DNA of 64,000 nucleotides from Sphingomonas sp. KRR8 (GTDB lineage: Bacteria; Pseudomonadota; Alphaproteobacteria; Sphingomonadales; Sphingomonadaceae): NCBI RefSeq assembly GCF_023559245.1, contig NZ_CP097462.1, positions 2,538,001 through 2,602,000 of the forward strand, given 5' to 3'. Positions within the stretch are counted from its first letter, which is position 1; each line of letters begins with the position of its first letter. Both the position numbers and the translations under genes were made by a program. Positions 1 to 9,700 of this stretch are shown piece after piece. The notes below the pieces were generated by a model. That model worked only from the letters and a program-made list of their open reading frames with translations. It made no database searches and was not told where the DNA came from.

Positions 1-121
1 GCGCGTCGAGCACGGCGAGGAAGCTTTCGCCTGGGACGGTGAAGATCCGGTCACAGCCGTTCAGGACAAGCTGGTCGACCAGCAGCCGGCCGCCGGTGCG
101 GAGGGGAGGGGTGTCGCTCAT
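1..121 (-). CDS. ThDP-dependent enzyme (acetolactate synthase-like), N-terminal fragment
   Basis: Only the first 40 codons lie in the window; the gene runs off the left edge. The ATG at 121 opens a protein with a GGRLLVDQL start, then an RIFTVPGES segment. This is the usual beginning of the PYR domain of thiamine-diphosphate enzymes (acetolactate synthase, benzoylformate decarboxylase and relatives), where the Glu after VPG activates the cofactor. The substrate cannot be told from this fragment. It lies 11 bp downstream of cmk on the same strand and is probably co-transcribed with it. Confidence 0.75.
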   Translation of the reverse strand, partial: MSDTPPLRTGGRLLVDQLVLNGCDRIFTVPGESFLAVLDA

Positions 122-132
122 GGCCGCACCGC

Positions 133-798
133 TTAGACCGCGGCCAGCCGCTCCTCAACCAGCCGGATGGCGGCGGCCACCGACGCCTCGCGATCGAGCG
201 CGCTGGTGTCGAGCAGCATGGCGTCGGCCGCCTGCCGCAGCGGCGCGGCGGAGCGGTGGCTGTCGCGCTCGTCCCGCGCCTCGATGTCGAGCAGGACGTC
301 GGGCAGATGGGCGGTCACGCCGCGCGCCTGCAGTTCGGCCAGGCGGCGCTCGGCGCGGACCTGGGGCGAGGCGGTGACGAACAGCTTGGCGGTGGCGTGC
401 GGCGCGATCACGGTGCCGATGTCGCGGCCATCGAGCACTGCTCCGCTTGTCCCCTCTGCGAAGTCGCGCTGCCGTTCAAGGAGTGCCTCGCGAACGGCGG
501 GGTAAGCGGAAATACGGCTGGCGATCCCGCCGACCGCTTCGCTGCGCAATTCTTCATCGTCGAGCAGGGCAGCAACTCCGTCGCAGGCGCGCACCGCCGC
601 GAATTCGCTGTCGGGGTCGAGTTCCCGGCGGAGCAGGTTGAGCGCCACGGCCCGGTACAGCATGCCCGTATCCATGTGCGGCAAGCCGAAATGAGCGGCC
701 AGCGCGCGGGCGATGGTACCCTTGCCGCTGGCGGCGGGACCGTCGACGGCAATCACGATTGGGGAGGCTTGCGGCACGGCGGCGGCTTTGACAGCCAC
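133..798 (-). CDS. cmk: (d)CMP kinase
   Basis: Cytidylate kinase of 221 residues, phosphorylating CMP and dCMP with ATP in pyrimidine nucleotide recycling. The Walker A loop GPAASGKGT is at about residues 20-28, followed by the MDTGMLYR substrate-binding stretch and a later DGRDIGTV motif, all in the family order and spacing. The length is normal. In many proteobacteria cmk directly precedes rpsA, but here rpsA is about 30 kb away and cmk is followed by a ThDP-enzyme gene, so the usual aroA-cmk-rpsA cluster is broken up. The first 15 residues before the beta strand look unstructured, so a slightly later start is possible. Confidence 0.95.
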   Translation of the reverse strand: MAVKAAAVPQASPIVIAVDGPAASGKGTIARALAAHFGLPHMDTGMLYRAVALNLLRRELDPDSEFAAVRACDGVAALLDDEELRSEAVGGIASRISAYPAVREALLERQRDFAEGTSGAVLDGRDIGTVIAPHATAKLFVTASPQVRAERRLAELQARGVTAHLPDVLLDIEARDERDSHRSAAPLRQAADAMLLDTSALDREASVAAAIRLVEERLAAV

Positions 799-875
799 CC
801 CTCGCTATGGCAAGGCGCCGCCCGATTTGGTCTCGGCTGCCTGCCCTGGGGCCTCTATGAATATTGGAGTTTTCC

Positions 876-1205
876 ATGGTGAAGCCCGAGTGGGGCCACA
901 AGCGCACCTGCCCCAAGTGCTCGACTCGTTTTTATGACCTGGGCAAGGACGACCCGGTCACCTGCATCAATTGCGGCGCGACCTTCGTGCCGGAGCCGGT
1001 GCTGAAGTCCAAGCAGCCGCTGCCGTTCGAGGCCGCCCCCGCGCAGGCCGCGCCCGAGCAGAACGCCGACGAGGATCTGGGCGCCGAGGATCTGGCCCTG
1101 CCCGACGAGGACGAGGAGCCGAGCGCCGACGACGAGGTCGATATCGGCACCGGCGACGACGACCTTGGCGTCGAGACCGCGGCGGACGACGACGAAAACA
1201 GCTGA
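876..1205 (+). CDS. FYDLN acid family protein (TIGR02300)
   Basis: A protein of about 109 residues with an N-terminal zinc ribbon (CPKC, then CINC) enclosing the FYDLGK signature, followed by a strongly acidic low-complexity tail of Asp, Glu and Ala. This two-part build defines TIGR02300, an alphaproteobacterial family of unknown function. I place the start at the ATG at 876 because a GGAG ribosome-binding site lies about 7 bases before it; an in-frame TTG at 864 would overlap that site. It is divergent from cmk and is followed by tRNA-Ala. Confidence 0.9.
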   Translation: MVKPEWGHKRTCPKCSTRFYDLGKDDPVTCINCGATFVPEPVLKSKQPLPFEAAPAQAAPEQNADEDLGAEDLALPDEDEEPSADDEVDIGTGDDDLGVETAADDDENS

Positions 1206-1252
1206 TTTGAGGTTTGACCCGCGCCGCAAAATCCCTAAAGGCGCGGGGACAA

Positions 1253-1328
1253 GGGGCCGTAGCTCAGCTGGGAGAGCGTCGCAATGGCATTGCGAAGGTC
1301 AGGGGTTCGATCCCCCTCGGCTCCACCA
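1253..1328 (+). tRNA. tRNA-Ala (anticodon GGC)
   Basis: A 76-base cloverleaf with CCA encoded. The acceptor stem pairs GGGGCCG with CGGCTCC (one G-T pair). The anticodon arm is TCGCA / TGCGA around a 7-base loop with GGC at the anticodon position. The T-arm contains GGTTCGATCC. Identity is therefore alanine, reading GCC/GCU. Confidence 0.97.
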
Positions 1329-1333
1329 TTACA

Positions 1334-1363
1334 AAAAGCCCGCGGAAACGCGGGCTTTTTTTC
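1334..1363 (+). terminator. Rho-independent terminator of tRNA-Ala
   Basis: The stem AAAGCCCGCG / CGCGGGCTTT closes a GAAA tetraloop and runs into seven T residues, immediately after the tRNA 3' end. Confidence 0.9.
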
Positions 1364-1474
1364 GTTCTGGCGGTACCCTTCGCGCCTGAGCCCGTCCGAT
1401 CATCGCGGCCGGGTCGAGCGTGTTCCCGCTTTCGCGCATTGCCGACCTCACCGAGTTCGTGTTGTCTCCGGCCC

Positions 1475-2362
1475 ATGTTCATCCGCGCCTTGTTCCTGAT
1501 GGCCAGCAGTCTTGCCGCGGCCGTCATCGGCCCAGTTCCAGCACGGGCAGCTCGCCCGCCGTCACGCCCCGACGTCCTGACCAGTCGGCTGGAGATCGGA
1601 ACTTCCCACGTCATCACGTCGAAGGTGCTGGGCGAGCGACGCGTCCTTAACGTGGTGCTCCCGGCAGGCTACGCGGCGGCCCCGCAACGCCGTTATCCCG
1701 TGCTGTACCTGATCGACGGAGGCGTAGAGCAGGACCTTCTGTCGGTCGCAGGACTTGCCCGGTCAGGAGCCCTGTGGGGCCGGTCAGCCGACGCCATCGT
1801 CGTGGGCATCGAGACCAAGGACCGGCGGCGCGAACTGGTTGGGCCGACACACGACCCGGCCCTCCTCAAACGTTATCCGACGGCCGGCGCCTCGGCACAG
1901 TTTCGCGACTTCATCCGGACCGAAGTCAAGCCGCTGATCGAGCAGCGTTATCGCACCAGCGGCCATGACGTGGTCATGGGTGAGTCGCTGGCGGGCCTCT
2001 TTATCGTGGAGACTTACCTGGCCGATCCCGCGCTGTTCGGGGGATATGCGGCGATCGACCCCAGTCTCTGGTGGGATCAGGGCGCCTTGTCGCGGTCGGC
2101 CGCAACACGGGTGGGCAAGGGCCAGCGGTCACGCAAGTTGCTGGTTGCGGCCGCGCGGGAGCAGCTGGAGGAACCGGACGCCTATGACCGGCTGGTCTCC
2201 GTGGTCCGCGGCGCGGACCTTGACCTGTGCCTGATGCCCCGACCCGACCAAACTCATGCGACCATCTACCAGCAGCTTGCGCCCGCCGTGCTGCAGCTGC
2301 TGCTCCCGCCCGAACACCCCGCGCCACCGGAATATGGTTTTGTGGCGACGTGCTCCCGGTGA
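1475..2362 (+). CDS. Secreted alpha/beta-hydrolase, putative esterase (PF00756-like)
   Basis: The 295-residue protein starts at the ATG at 1475 because this gives a clear signal peptide (short basic start, hydrophobic stretch, ARA cleavage region); the frame is open further upstream through tRNA-Ala, which is not coding. The mature part has the esterase-D/IroE order: PVLYLIDG strand, then VMGESLAGLF as the nucleophile elbow (GxSxxG with Ser), then DPSLWWD, and a His near the C-terminus (QTHATIY) as the likely catalytic His. It probably acts in the periplasm on small acyl esters; the substrate is unknown. Confidence 0.8.
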   Translation: MFIRALFLMASSLAAAVIGPVPARAARPPSRPDVLTSRLEIGTSHVITSKVLGERRVLNVVLPAGYAAAPQRRYPVLYLIDGGVEQDLLSVAGLARSGALWGRSADAIVVGIETKDRRRELVGPTHDPALLKRYPTAGASAQFRDFIRTEVKPLIEQRYRTSGHDVVMGESLAGLFIVETYLADPALFGGYAAIDPSLWWDQGALSRSAATRVGKGQRSRKLLVAAAREQLEEPDAYDRLVSVVRGADLDLCLMPRPDQTHATIYQQLAPAVLQLLLPPEHPAPPEYGFVATCSR

Positions 2363-2542
2363 CGCGATGAGCCTGCCCGTCCCTGCCGGGGGAGCTGCGA
2401 TCGCTGCATCATGCGCCGACCTTGCGGATAGTCATTAACATCGTCATGATGAGTCGACTTTCTGGTGAGCTGTAGAGTGCGTACCGCCGTGGCCTGACAG
2501 TGGGCTTGGCGTCCAAGCCACTCCGTCTGGAAGGCGCTCCCA

Positions 2543-3466
2543 ATGGATCTGGCCCTCACCGTCGAAGTCGGGAATCTCGGCTTTCCGGAAGGTCCGGTGG
2601 CGATGGCCGACGGGTCATTGCTGTTCGTAGACATCAAGAACGAGCTGCTCGGCCGCTCCCGTGGGGGTGGGCAGGTGGAAACCGTCGCCAAGCTGGAAGG
2701 TGGGCCGAACGGGGTCGCCATCGGGCCCGACGGTGCGGCCTATGTCTGCAACAATGGCGGTGTCTACAACTGGGGCAAGTTCGGCAAGGTGACGGTCCCG
2801 GCGCCGCCGCCGCCGCCCGCAAGCTACCGAGGCGGTTCCATCCAGCGCGTGGATCTGGCCACGGGCGCCGTGACCACCCTGTATGACAGCTACGACGGAG
2901 CTCGGCTGCTTGCGCCGGACGACATCGTCTTCGATGCCGCGGGCGGGTTCTGGTTCACGGACTCGGGGCTGCAGCTGGTGGACGGCACCAAGCATGGTGC
3001 GGTTTATTACGGAACGGCCGACGGGCGCCCGCTGGTCAAGGCCGCGACCATTCCGATGCCCAACGGCGTCGGCCTCTCACCCGATGGCAAGATCCTCTAC
3101 GTCTCGGATACGATCTATGGCCGATTGTGGTCGTTGCAGGTCACAGGACCGGGCACGGTCGCGCCCGGCCCGCTGCCGGTCATGGTCGGCAACGTCGTCC
3201 AGACCCTTCCCGGTTTCCAGTGGCTGGATAGCCTCAAGGTCGAGCAGGACGGGCGCATCTGCGTCGGCACCATCTTCAACGGCGGGATCAGTGTGTTCGG
3301 CACGGACGGAAGCGTCGAGCACGTCTCGGTGAACGACATCTTCACGACCAACCTGTGTTTCGGCGGGGCCGATATGATGGATGTGTGGATCACCGCGTCG
3401 GGCACGGGCACGATCTACAAGGGACGGTGGCCGCGCCCCGGGCTCAAGCCGGCGTTCCAGGCATGA
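2543..3466 (+). CDS. SMP-30/gluconolactonase/LRE-type beta-propeller protein
   Basis: A 307-residue cytoplasmic protein with the six-bladed propeller pattern of SMP-30 lactonases: FPEGPV near the N-terminus carries the metal-ligating Glu, PDDIVFD, GVGLSPDGKILYVSDT and a later LDSLKVEQDGRICV provide the repeated blade motifs and the Asn/Asp metal ligands. The family hydrolyses sugar lactones or similar esters with a divalent metal. It is the first gene of a tightly overlapping four-gene operon with two heme-peroxidase-type proteins, sharing the ATGA at 3463-3466 with the next gene, which suggests a linked oxidative reaction rather than sugar metabolism. About 180 bp without a gene lie upstream and probably hold the promoter. 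Confidence 0.88.
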   Translation: MDLALTVEVGNLGFPEGPVAMADGSLLFVDIKNELLGRSRGGGQVETVAKLEGGPNGVAIGPDGAAYVCNNGGVYNWGKFGKVTVPAPPPPPASYRGGSIQRVDLATGAVTTLYDSYDGARLLAPDDIVFDAAGGFWFTDSGLQLVDGTKHGAVYYGTADGRPLVKAATIPMPNGVGLSPDGKILYVSDTIYGRLWSLQVTGPGTVAPGPLPVMVGNVVQTLPGFQWLDSLKVEQDGRICVGTIFNGGISVFGTDGSVEHVSVNDIFTTNLCFGGADMMDVWITASGTGTIYKGRWPRPGLKPAFQA

Positions 3467-4566
3467 GCTTGCGAACGGTCGACCCTACGCTGACGCCCGG
3501 CGCCCGGATGCCGGCGAGTGCGGCTGGCAGCGACTCGGGCGAGGACCCGACCATTGCCGAGCGCCTGGTCGATGCCCTCGCCCGTCCCGATGGCAGTGCC
3601 GCGCTTCGACCGGTCCACGCGACCGGTAATGGAGCGACCGGTTCGTTCGCTCCCTCCGACGTCGCGCACAAGTTCTGCAAGGCGAGCCATTTTCGCCGTG
3701 GCTGCTCACCCGTGCGGGCGACCGTGCGTTTCTCCAATGGCTCGGGCTGCGCGACCCGCCATGACGGCTGGTCCGACGTTCGCGGCATGGCGACCCGCTT
3801 CCACCTCGCGGACGGCAGCGCCACCGACCTCATCGCGATGACCCTTCGAGAGTTCTTCGCGCCGGACGCCTATTCATTTCTGCGGTTCGCGGTGGCGGCG
3901 AAGCCCAGGCATTTCAAATCCACGAGCTGGCTGGGCAAGATCTGGGATTACCTGAATCTCAGATTGCCGGTTCGCGACGCCTATCCCGGCGAGGTCATCC
4001 GCCCTGACGAGGGTGCCGTCGCATTCGCCAATCAGCATGATTATGCGCAACTCGCGGTGTTCGACGCGGCGTCGATCGGTGCACCCGTCAGCTACGCCCG
4101 CGCGTCATATCACGCGGTGCACACGTTCGTCCTCACCGCGCCCGACGGTACCCGGCGCTATGTACGCTTCAGCTGGTTGCCGACGGTGGGGGTGCTCAAC
4201 ACCGACCCGTTGGCCGTTCCAGTGGATCGCTATCTCGAGCGGGAGCTTCACCGGCGGATCGCTGCCGGGCCGGTGCATTTCAACCTGATGATGGTGCTTG
4301 GCGAAGCGGGGGACGACTTTGACGATTCCACCCGTCCATGGCCGCCGCATCGACGCCGCGTGTTCATGGGAACATTGACGCTCGACAAGCTTCTCGATGA
4401 CGACATTTGCGAGCGGCTGAACTTCAATCCGTGGTTGCTGCCCGACGGCATCGGGCCGTCCAACGATCCCGTTCTAAGAGTCCGCAAGGAAGCGTACGAA
4501 ATCTCCGGCCGCCGCCGCGGCGCTGCGGCCTGCCCGTGCGCGAGGAGGGACGACCATGCCGCGTAG
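3463..4566 (+). CDS. Catalase-like heme protein (SrpA-type minicatalase)
   Basis: A 367-residue protein of the catalase fold, shorter than monofunctional catalases (about 480 or more). Visible family features are PVHATGNGATG, which holds the distal catalytic His, RFSNGSG with the following GMATRF strand, FNLMMVLGEAGDD followed by the TRPWP segment, and a C-terminal FNPWLLPDGIGPS block with a Tyr a short distance later (RKEAYEIS), where catalases place the proximal heme-ligand Tyr. Small catalase-like proteins of this kind often work as peroxidases or peroxygenases. The start ATG overlaps the stop of the lactonase gene. It also overlaps the next gene by 11 bases, so translation is probably coupled. 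Confidence 0.85.
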   Translation: MSLRTVDPTLTPGARMPASAAGSDSGEDPTIAERLVDALARPDGSAALRPVHATGNGATGSFAPSDVAHKFCKASHFRRGCSPVRATVRFSNGSGCATRHDGWSDVRGMATRFHLADGSATDLIAMTLREFFAPDAYSFLRFAVAAKPRHFKSTSWLGKIWDYLNLRLPVRDAYPGEVIRPDEGAVAFANQHDYAQLAVFDAASIGAPVSYARASYHAVHTFVLTAPDGTRRYVRFSWLPTVGVLNTDPLAVPVDRYLERELHRRIAAGPVHFNLMMVLGEAGDDFDDSTRPWPPHRRRVFMGTLTLDKLLDDDICERLNFNPWLLPDGIGPSNDPVLRVRKEAYEISGRRRGAAACPCARRDDHAA

Positions 4567-5272
4567 GCCGGGCATGATGGATCGCTTGGTCGACACCCTC
4601 CCCGACTGGGGCGGGTTCAAGTGGCTGTCGACCCACGTCATCGTGCCGTTCTGGGCGTGGCGCGAACCGACGCCGCCGCTGCCGGGCGGTCCACGCGCCG
4701 CGGTTCAGCCGAGCGAGAACCTGCAGCGCATGATGAACCTCGTCATGCCGCTCAACGATCCCTCTCCGGTCGGACGGGCGAAGGCGGCGTTTGCGATCGC
4801 CCAGAACGTCGAGGAGATCTTCGCCGGTTTGGACAACGTCGGCACGGTTCACTTCGCCCGCTTCGTCCTCATCGGCGACTACATCTGCATGATCTCGGTC
4901 TACGATGGCGACTTCAACAACTACATCCGCGACTTCATCGCGACCGTCGGCAGCGTGTTCGACGCCGTCATCTCGCTCGTCGACGGTGGTGACGAAATGA
5001 TCCCGACCGCTCACAACATCGAGACGTTCATCGAGTGGGTCAGGGCGCATGACCTGTTCCAGGCGTCAGACTTCCCGACCGACCTTTTCGCGCTGCAGGA
5101 TGCGGCGAAGGGCCTTGGACCTGACCGTCCGCCGCGGCCGCTCCGCTCATTGCCGCGCGCGCTCATCCTGCAGATGCGGGCCAATCCCAACCTGTCGCTC
5201 GGCGGCGGTTATCGCGCCTACCCTGGCGTATCCGCAGCCCAGGTGCGCGGCGCTTTCGGTGTCGGCTGGTGA
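4556..5272 (+). CDS. Uncharacterised protein of the catalase/DyP operon
   Basis: A 238-residue soluble protein that I cannot place in a named family. The central part (VHFARFVLIGDYICMISVYDG, then FNNYIRDFI) resembles the ferredoxin-like beta-alpha-beta pattern of dimeric alpha/beta-barrel proteins, the fold class of DyP peroxidases and chlorite dismutase; this is a pattern match, not a proven relation. It has several Met-rich stretches and no signal peptide. It overlaps the catalase-like gene by 11 bases and the DyP gene by the shared GTGA at 5269-5272, so it is very likely a partner of these heme enzymes. Confidence 0.75.
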   Translation: MPRRPGMMDRLVDTLPDWGGFKWLSTHVIVPFWAWREPTPPLPGGPRAAVQPSENLQRMMNLVMPLNDPSPVGRAKAAFAIAQNVEEIFAGLDNVGTVHFARFVLIGDYICMISVYDGDFNNYIRDFIATVGSVFDAVISLVDGGDEMIPTAHNIETFIEWVRAHDLFQASDFPTDLFALQDAAKGLGPDRPPRPLRSLPRALILQMRANPNLSLGGGYRAYPGVSAAQVRGAFGVGW

Positions 5273-6717
5273 TCGACCAGCTCGAACCATGGAGCATCCA
5301 GGGTAACGTCCTTCGGGGATATCGCAGCAATTTGCGCTTCGTTCGCTATCTCATGCTCGAAGTCAGCGACCGGACCGCGGCACGGCAGTTTCTCGCCGAG
5401 GCGGCGGCCGGCGGTACTTCCGAGGTGCCGGGCATCACCACCGATGAAACCTGGATCGAGGAGCAGCATAGCTGCTTCAACGTCACCTTCACCTTCGCCG
5501 GCCTGCGAGCGATGGGCACTCCAGCACAATCTCTCGCAACCTTTCCGATCGAATTCGCCCAAGGGATGACGGCCCGCGCGGTGCGCCTTTACGATACCGG
5601 CCCAAGCGCACCGGAGAACTGGCCGGCGCCGTTCGACGAACCCGAGCGCCTGCACGTGGTCGCCTCGATCTACGCGAGCGAGAACAGCGCCCTCGACGGA
5701 TCGTCGATCCTCGACCAGGTGCAACGGCAAGTGGCTCGGGCGTTCACCGTCCTGGGCGTCCGCGACGGTGCCGCCTTCAAGGAGAACAGGGTTCACTTCG
5801 GCTACGTCGACAGCATCTCCCAACCGCAATTTCGCAAGCGGCCTGACACGATCGAACCCGTCGACCCGCTCGGCACGGTACTGCTGGGTTACCCCACCCG
5901 GCTGGAGGGCCTGATGTTCCGGGTTCCCGAGCCACCCGAGCTTGGGTTTAATGGCAGCTTCAACGCTTTCCGGGTCCTGGCGCAGGATGTTTCGGGGTTC
6001 GAAGATTACCTCGACCGGGCCGCAACCGAACTGATCGAGCGACTGCCGGGTGAGAAGATGGCGAGGCTTCTCGCGCCTGGTGACGACCGCAAGATCATGG
6101 ACGTGCTGCTTGGCCCGGGCGACCGCACGCAAGCCGACAGGCGCGACGACCAGTTCCTCGCCTTGCGGGAGATCGTCGCTGCCCAGATGTGCGGCCGGTG
6201 GCGCAACGGCGACCCGCTGGCGTCCTGTCCCGACGTTCCGGACCCGTCCAGGTCGCTGACCCAGTTCGACTATGGCGCTTCATCGACTTGCCCGGCGGGG
6301 TCGCATCTTCGCCGGGTCAATCCGCGTGGAGGTCCGATGGTGCAGCGGATCGCCAATTATACGCGGCGGCTGGTCCGGCGCGGCATGCCCTATGGACCGC
6401 CTTACGATCCTGCCAAGCCCGACCGCCTGGAGCGCGGCCTGCTCGGCAATTTCATCGGCGCGAACATCGCCGCGCAGTTCGAAGCGATCATGTGCGACTG
6501 GCTTAACCTCGGCCTTCAGGATCCGGACATCACCCGCTCCAATGACCCGCTGATCGGGGCGAACGAGCCGACGACGAGCTGGTTCGATCTCCGAATGAAG
6601 GACGGCTCGAAGCTTCGCCTGCGCGGTTTCCCGCGGTTCGTCACCACCCGTGGCGGAGCCTACACCTTTATCCCGAGCATGGACGGCATTCGGTACCTGG
6701 CAGCGCTGACCGGCTAG
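5269..6717 (+). CDS. DyP-type heme peroxidase (long form) with altered GXXDG motif
   Basis: A 482-residue peroxidase beginning at a GTG that overlaps the previous stop codon. The signature segment reads FGYVDSISQP at about residues 183-192: the catalytic distal Asp of the GXXDG motif is present but the final Gly is Ser. C-terminal CPAGSHLRRVNPR and the RRLVRRGMPYGPP region match the heme-pocket part of long DyP peroxidases, where the His is the proximal heme ligand. No twin-arginine signal is visible, so the enzyme appears cytoplasmic. Last gene of the four-gene operon, ending 5 bp from the convergent cyclase gene. Confidence 0.88.
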   Translation: MIDQLEPWSIQGNVLRGYRSNLRFVRYLMLEVSDRTAARQFLAEAAAGGTSEVPGITTDETWIEEQHSCFNVTFTFAGLRAMGTPAQSLATFPIEFAQGMTARAVRLYDTGPSAPENWPAPFDEPERLHVVASIYASENSALDGSSILDQVQRQVARAFTVLGVRDGAAFKENRVHFGYVDSISQPQFRKRPDTIEPVDPLGTVLLGYPTRLEGLMFRVPEPPELGFNGSFNAFRVLAQDVSGFEDYLDRAATELIERLPGEKMARLLAPGDDRKIMDVLLGPGDRTQADRRDDQFLALREIVAAQMCGRWRNGDPLASCPDVPDPSRSLTQFDYGASSTCPAGSHLRRVNPRGGPMVQRIANYTRRLVRRGMPYGPPYDPAKPDRLERGLLGNFIGANIAAQFEAIMCDWLNLGLQDPDITRSNDPLIGANEPTTSWFDLRMKDGSKLRLRGFPRFVTTRGGAYTFIPSMDGIRYLAALTG

Positions 6718-6722
6718 GCTAC

Positions 6723-9700
6723 CTAGGCGGCAAGAGCGCTCAAGGCTCCATCGATCCGGTCGAGCAGCGGCGACGCGCCCGAGGCCTGGATGAGCCGCTT
6801 CGCCTCACTCAGGTGATGCCTTGCCAGATCGGGCTTGCGCCGCGCCGCGTGGAGCAAGCCGACCACCATCTCGGCCCGGCCGATGTTATGACCTTCCGGG
6901 TCCAGCTGGGGGTTGGCGCGTACCTGCGCGATGAGGCTGAGAATGCGGCTCGGCCCCTGCAGGAAGACCTTCCCCAGCGTCCACGCATTGCGCAACAGAA
7001 TGCTGGCCGACGCGCCGCCCTTGCCTGAAAGAACGGCGAGGTAGACTTCGCAAAGATAGAGCCGGCCCCAGTCGGCCGAGACGTGGAAGCCCAGCTGTTC
7101 GTTGCGGACGATGGCGGCTTCGATCCGCGCCAGACCCGCTCCGATCTGTCCATTGGTGACCTGCGCGACGCCGAGCATGAGTTCGGGGCCCGCTTCGAAC
7201 ATCGTCCAACCGTTGCGGCGACAAAGGTCGAGGTGGCTTTGCACGACTTCGAGCGCATTGGGTCGCGCCAGGGGAACGATGGCTCCGCAACGGGCGGCGG
7301 AGGCGATGATCTGTTCGAACCGCGCGCGCGACATGTCCAACGCCCGTTCGGCGAGTTCAAGCGCCTGCTCATAGTCATCGGCGATGCTTGCGATCAGCGC
7401 GCGCATGGCCGTCCCATAGCCGAGCGCGCGCGGGTCATTCAGCGCCGTTCCATTGGCGACCAGCCGGTCGGCGGTCTCGAGCGCGCGATCGACCTGTCCC
7501 CGGCAGACCTGATCCCAGCCGATGCTCGCAAGGGTGAAGTTCTTCAAATAAGCGTCGTCGAGATCGCTGAGCGCGCGCGCCGCTTCGCGACTGGTGGCGT
7601 CGAACCGCTCGATCGGCATCGGCGCGCAGTAAGTGGACACGGAGAGCTCACTGACCAGCGCGTAGGCGGTCGCCTGCCGGTCGTTCAGCCGCCCCGCCAT
7701 CGCCGACAATCTCTGCTGCACGGCCAGGGCATCCCGGTAGCGCGCGTTGCAGATGAGGCATGCCGCATAATGATGCAGGAACAGCGCGTGGTGAGGGCTG
7801 TCGCCGATCCGGGCGAGGAGCGGCTCGACCCGGTCCGCCAGCGCGAGCATCGGCTTCACTGACAGGGACAGGTTCAAGCAGAGCGCATAGTTCGCCAGCA
7901 TGACCGCGACCTCGGCTTCGCTGGCGCAGCGCGGATTAGATTCGTAGAGCGCAAGGGCGGAGGCGAAATATTCCGCGGCCTGGTCGTGCGAGAAGGTGCC
8001 CAGGCTCTTCGCTCCGGCCATGGCGAGGAAAGTGAAGGCGCGGTCATCGCACGCGGTCTGCGCGTAATGCAGCGCCAGCAACTCGGCGACCTCGGTCAGG
8101 CGCCCGTGGCTGCGGACCTCAAGGGCCTCGGCGACCGCGAGATGCAGCTTCGTGCGATCGGCCGGCAACAGGCCGTGATAGACGCAGTCGCGCATCAGCA
8201 CGTGTTTGAAGGAGTAATTGGTCGCTGCGCTGTCGCCGTCGATAAAGTCCTGTTTCTGAAGCGCTTTCAAAGCGTCGCCGAGATGATCGACCTCTGGGCG
8301 GGCGAGCGCCAGAAGGCCCGCATCGAAGCGGCGGCCAACGACGGCGGCCGCCTGCAGCACGCCACGCTCGCTGGGCATCAAGCGGTCGAGGCGGGCGGCG
8401 AGCAAGCCGAGCAGGCTGGTGGGCAGGGCCGTTTCGCAGGCCGCGGAATCGAACACGGCTTCGCCATCGTCGATCCGGACGGCCCCTTGCTCGATCAGGA
8501 AGCTGAGGATCTCTTCGCTGAACAAAGGGTTTCCGCCAGCCCGCTCGACCACCTGGCGGATCAGGGGTTCGGGCAGATCGCTCACGCCGAGGCGGTCGCG
8601 CGCCACTCGCAGGATTTCTTCGCCGGTCAGCGGCGTGAGCGTTTGCGCGATGACGCAGGGCGCTTCCGCCCAGGGCGGATGATATTCGGGACGTCGGGTA
8701 TGCACCACCAGCAGGTTGGCGATCCCGGAACTTGCGACGATGGCGGCCAGCACCTCCTCCGACGCGCTGTCGATCCAGTGGATGTCCTCCAGCAACAGGA
8801 GAACAGGGGTCATGCTGCATCGCGCCTTGAGCAGCTTGAACAGCAGGTCGCGCGTTCGCAGACCGATCAGAACCACGTCGAGTCCGGTCAGCGCCCCGGC
8901 GGGCGGAGCAAGGCCCAGCAGGTTCAACAACAGGCCGCGGTTCTCGAGGGCGTCGAGCGACAGGGTGCGAAGGCCAATCTCAAGCTTCTTCGCGATCGCG
9001 GCGGGCTCGTCGTCCAGTCCGATCTGGAACGCTCCGCGCACCACCTCGATGAAGGGGAGGAACGGGATCGGCTGGCTGTCCGCGGCGCAGTGGCCCTGAA
9101 GCACCCGAACCCCGTCCGGCGGGACATGCTCGAGGAATTCAAATGTCAGCCGGGTCTTGCCGAGGCCCGGCTCAGCAGCGAGGTCGACGACGCACAACTC
9201 CGACCTGGACCGCTCGAGCGCATCGGCGAGCACGGCGAGGTTCTCGTCGCGGCCGACGAGCGGGCTCAAGCCCCGGCCAAGCGACCGGTGAAAGCGCGTG
9301 GCATTGTCGCGAACGGAGACGAGGCGCCACAGCTTCTGCGGCTTCGACACGCCCTTGATCATCGTTTCGCAGTGAAGCTCGAGCTCCACCTGCCATTCGA
9401 TCAGGCCGCGCGTCGCTTCGCAGATGAGGCAGCCACCCGGTGGCGCCCGGCTCTCGATCCTCGACGCGAGGTTCACGGCATTGCCGATCGTGGTGATCGC
9501 CATGCTTTCGCTGTCGACGGGGGCCACTGCCGCCACCCCGGAGCTGATGCCGACTCGCATCTGAGCCTGGATGTTGAACTCGTCGTTGATGGTGTTGGTG
9601 GCTTCGGCGAAGGTCTTCTGGATCGACATGGCTGCGCGGCAAGCCTGCAACGCCGCATTCTCCGACGCTTCGGAAAGGCCGAAAACGGCCATGACACTGT

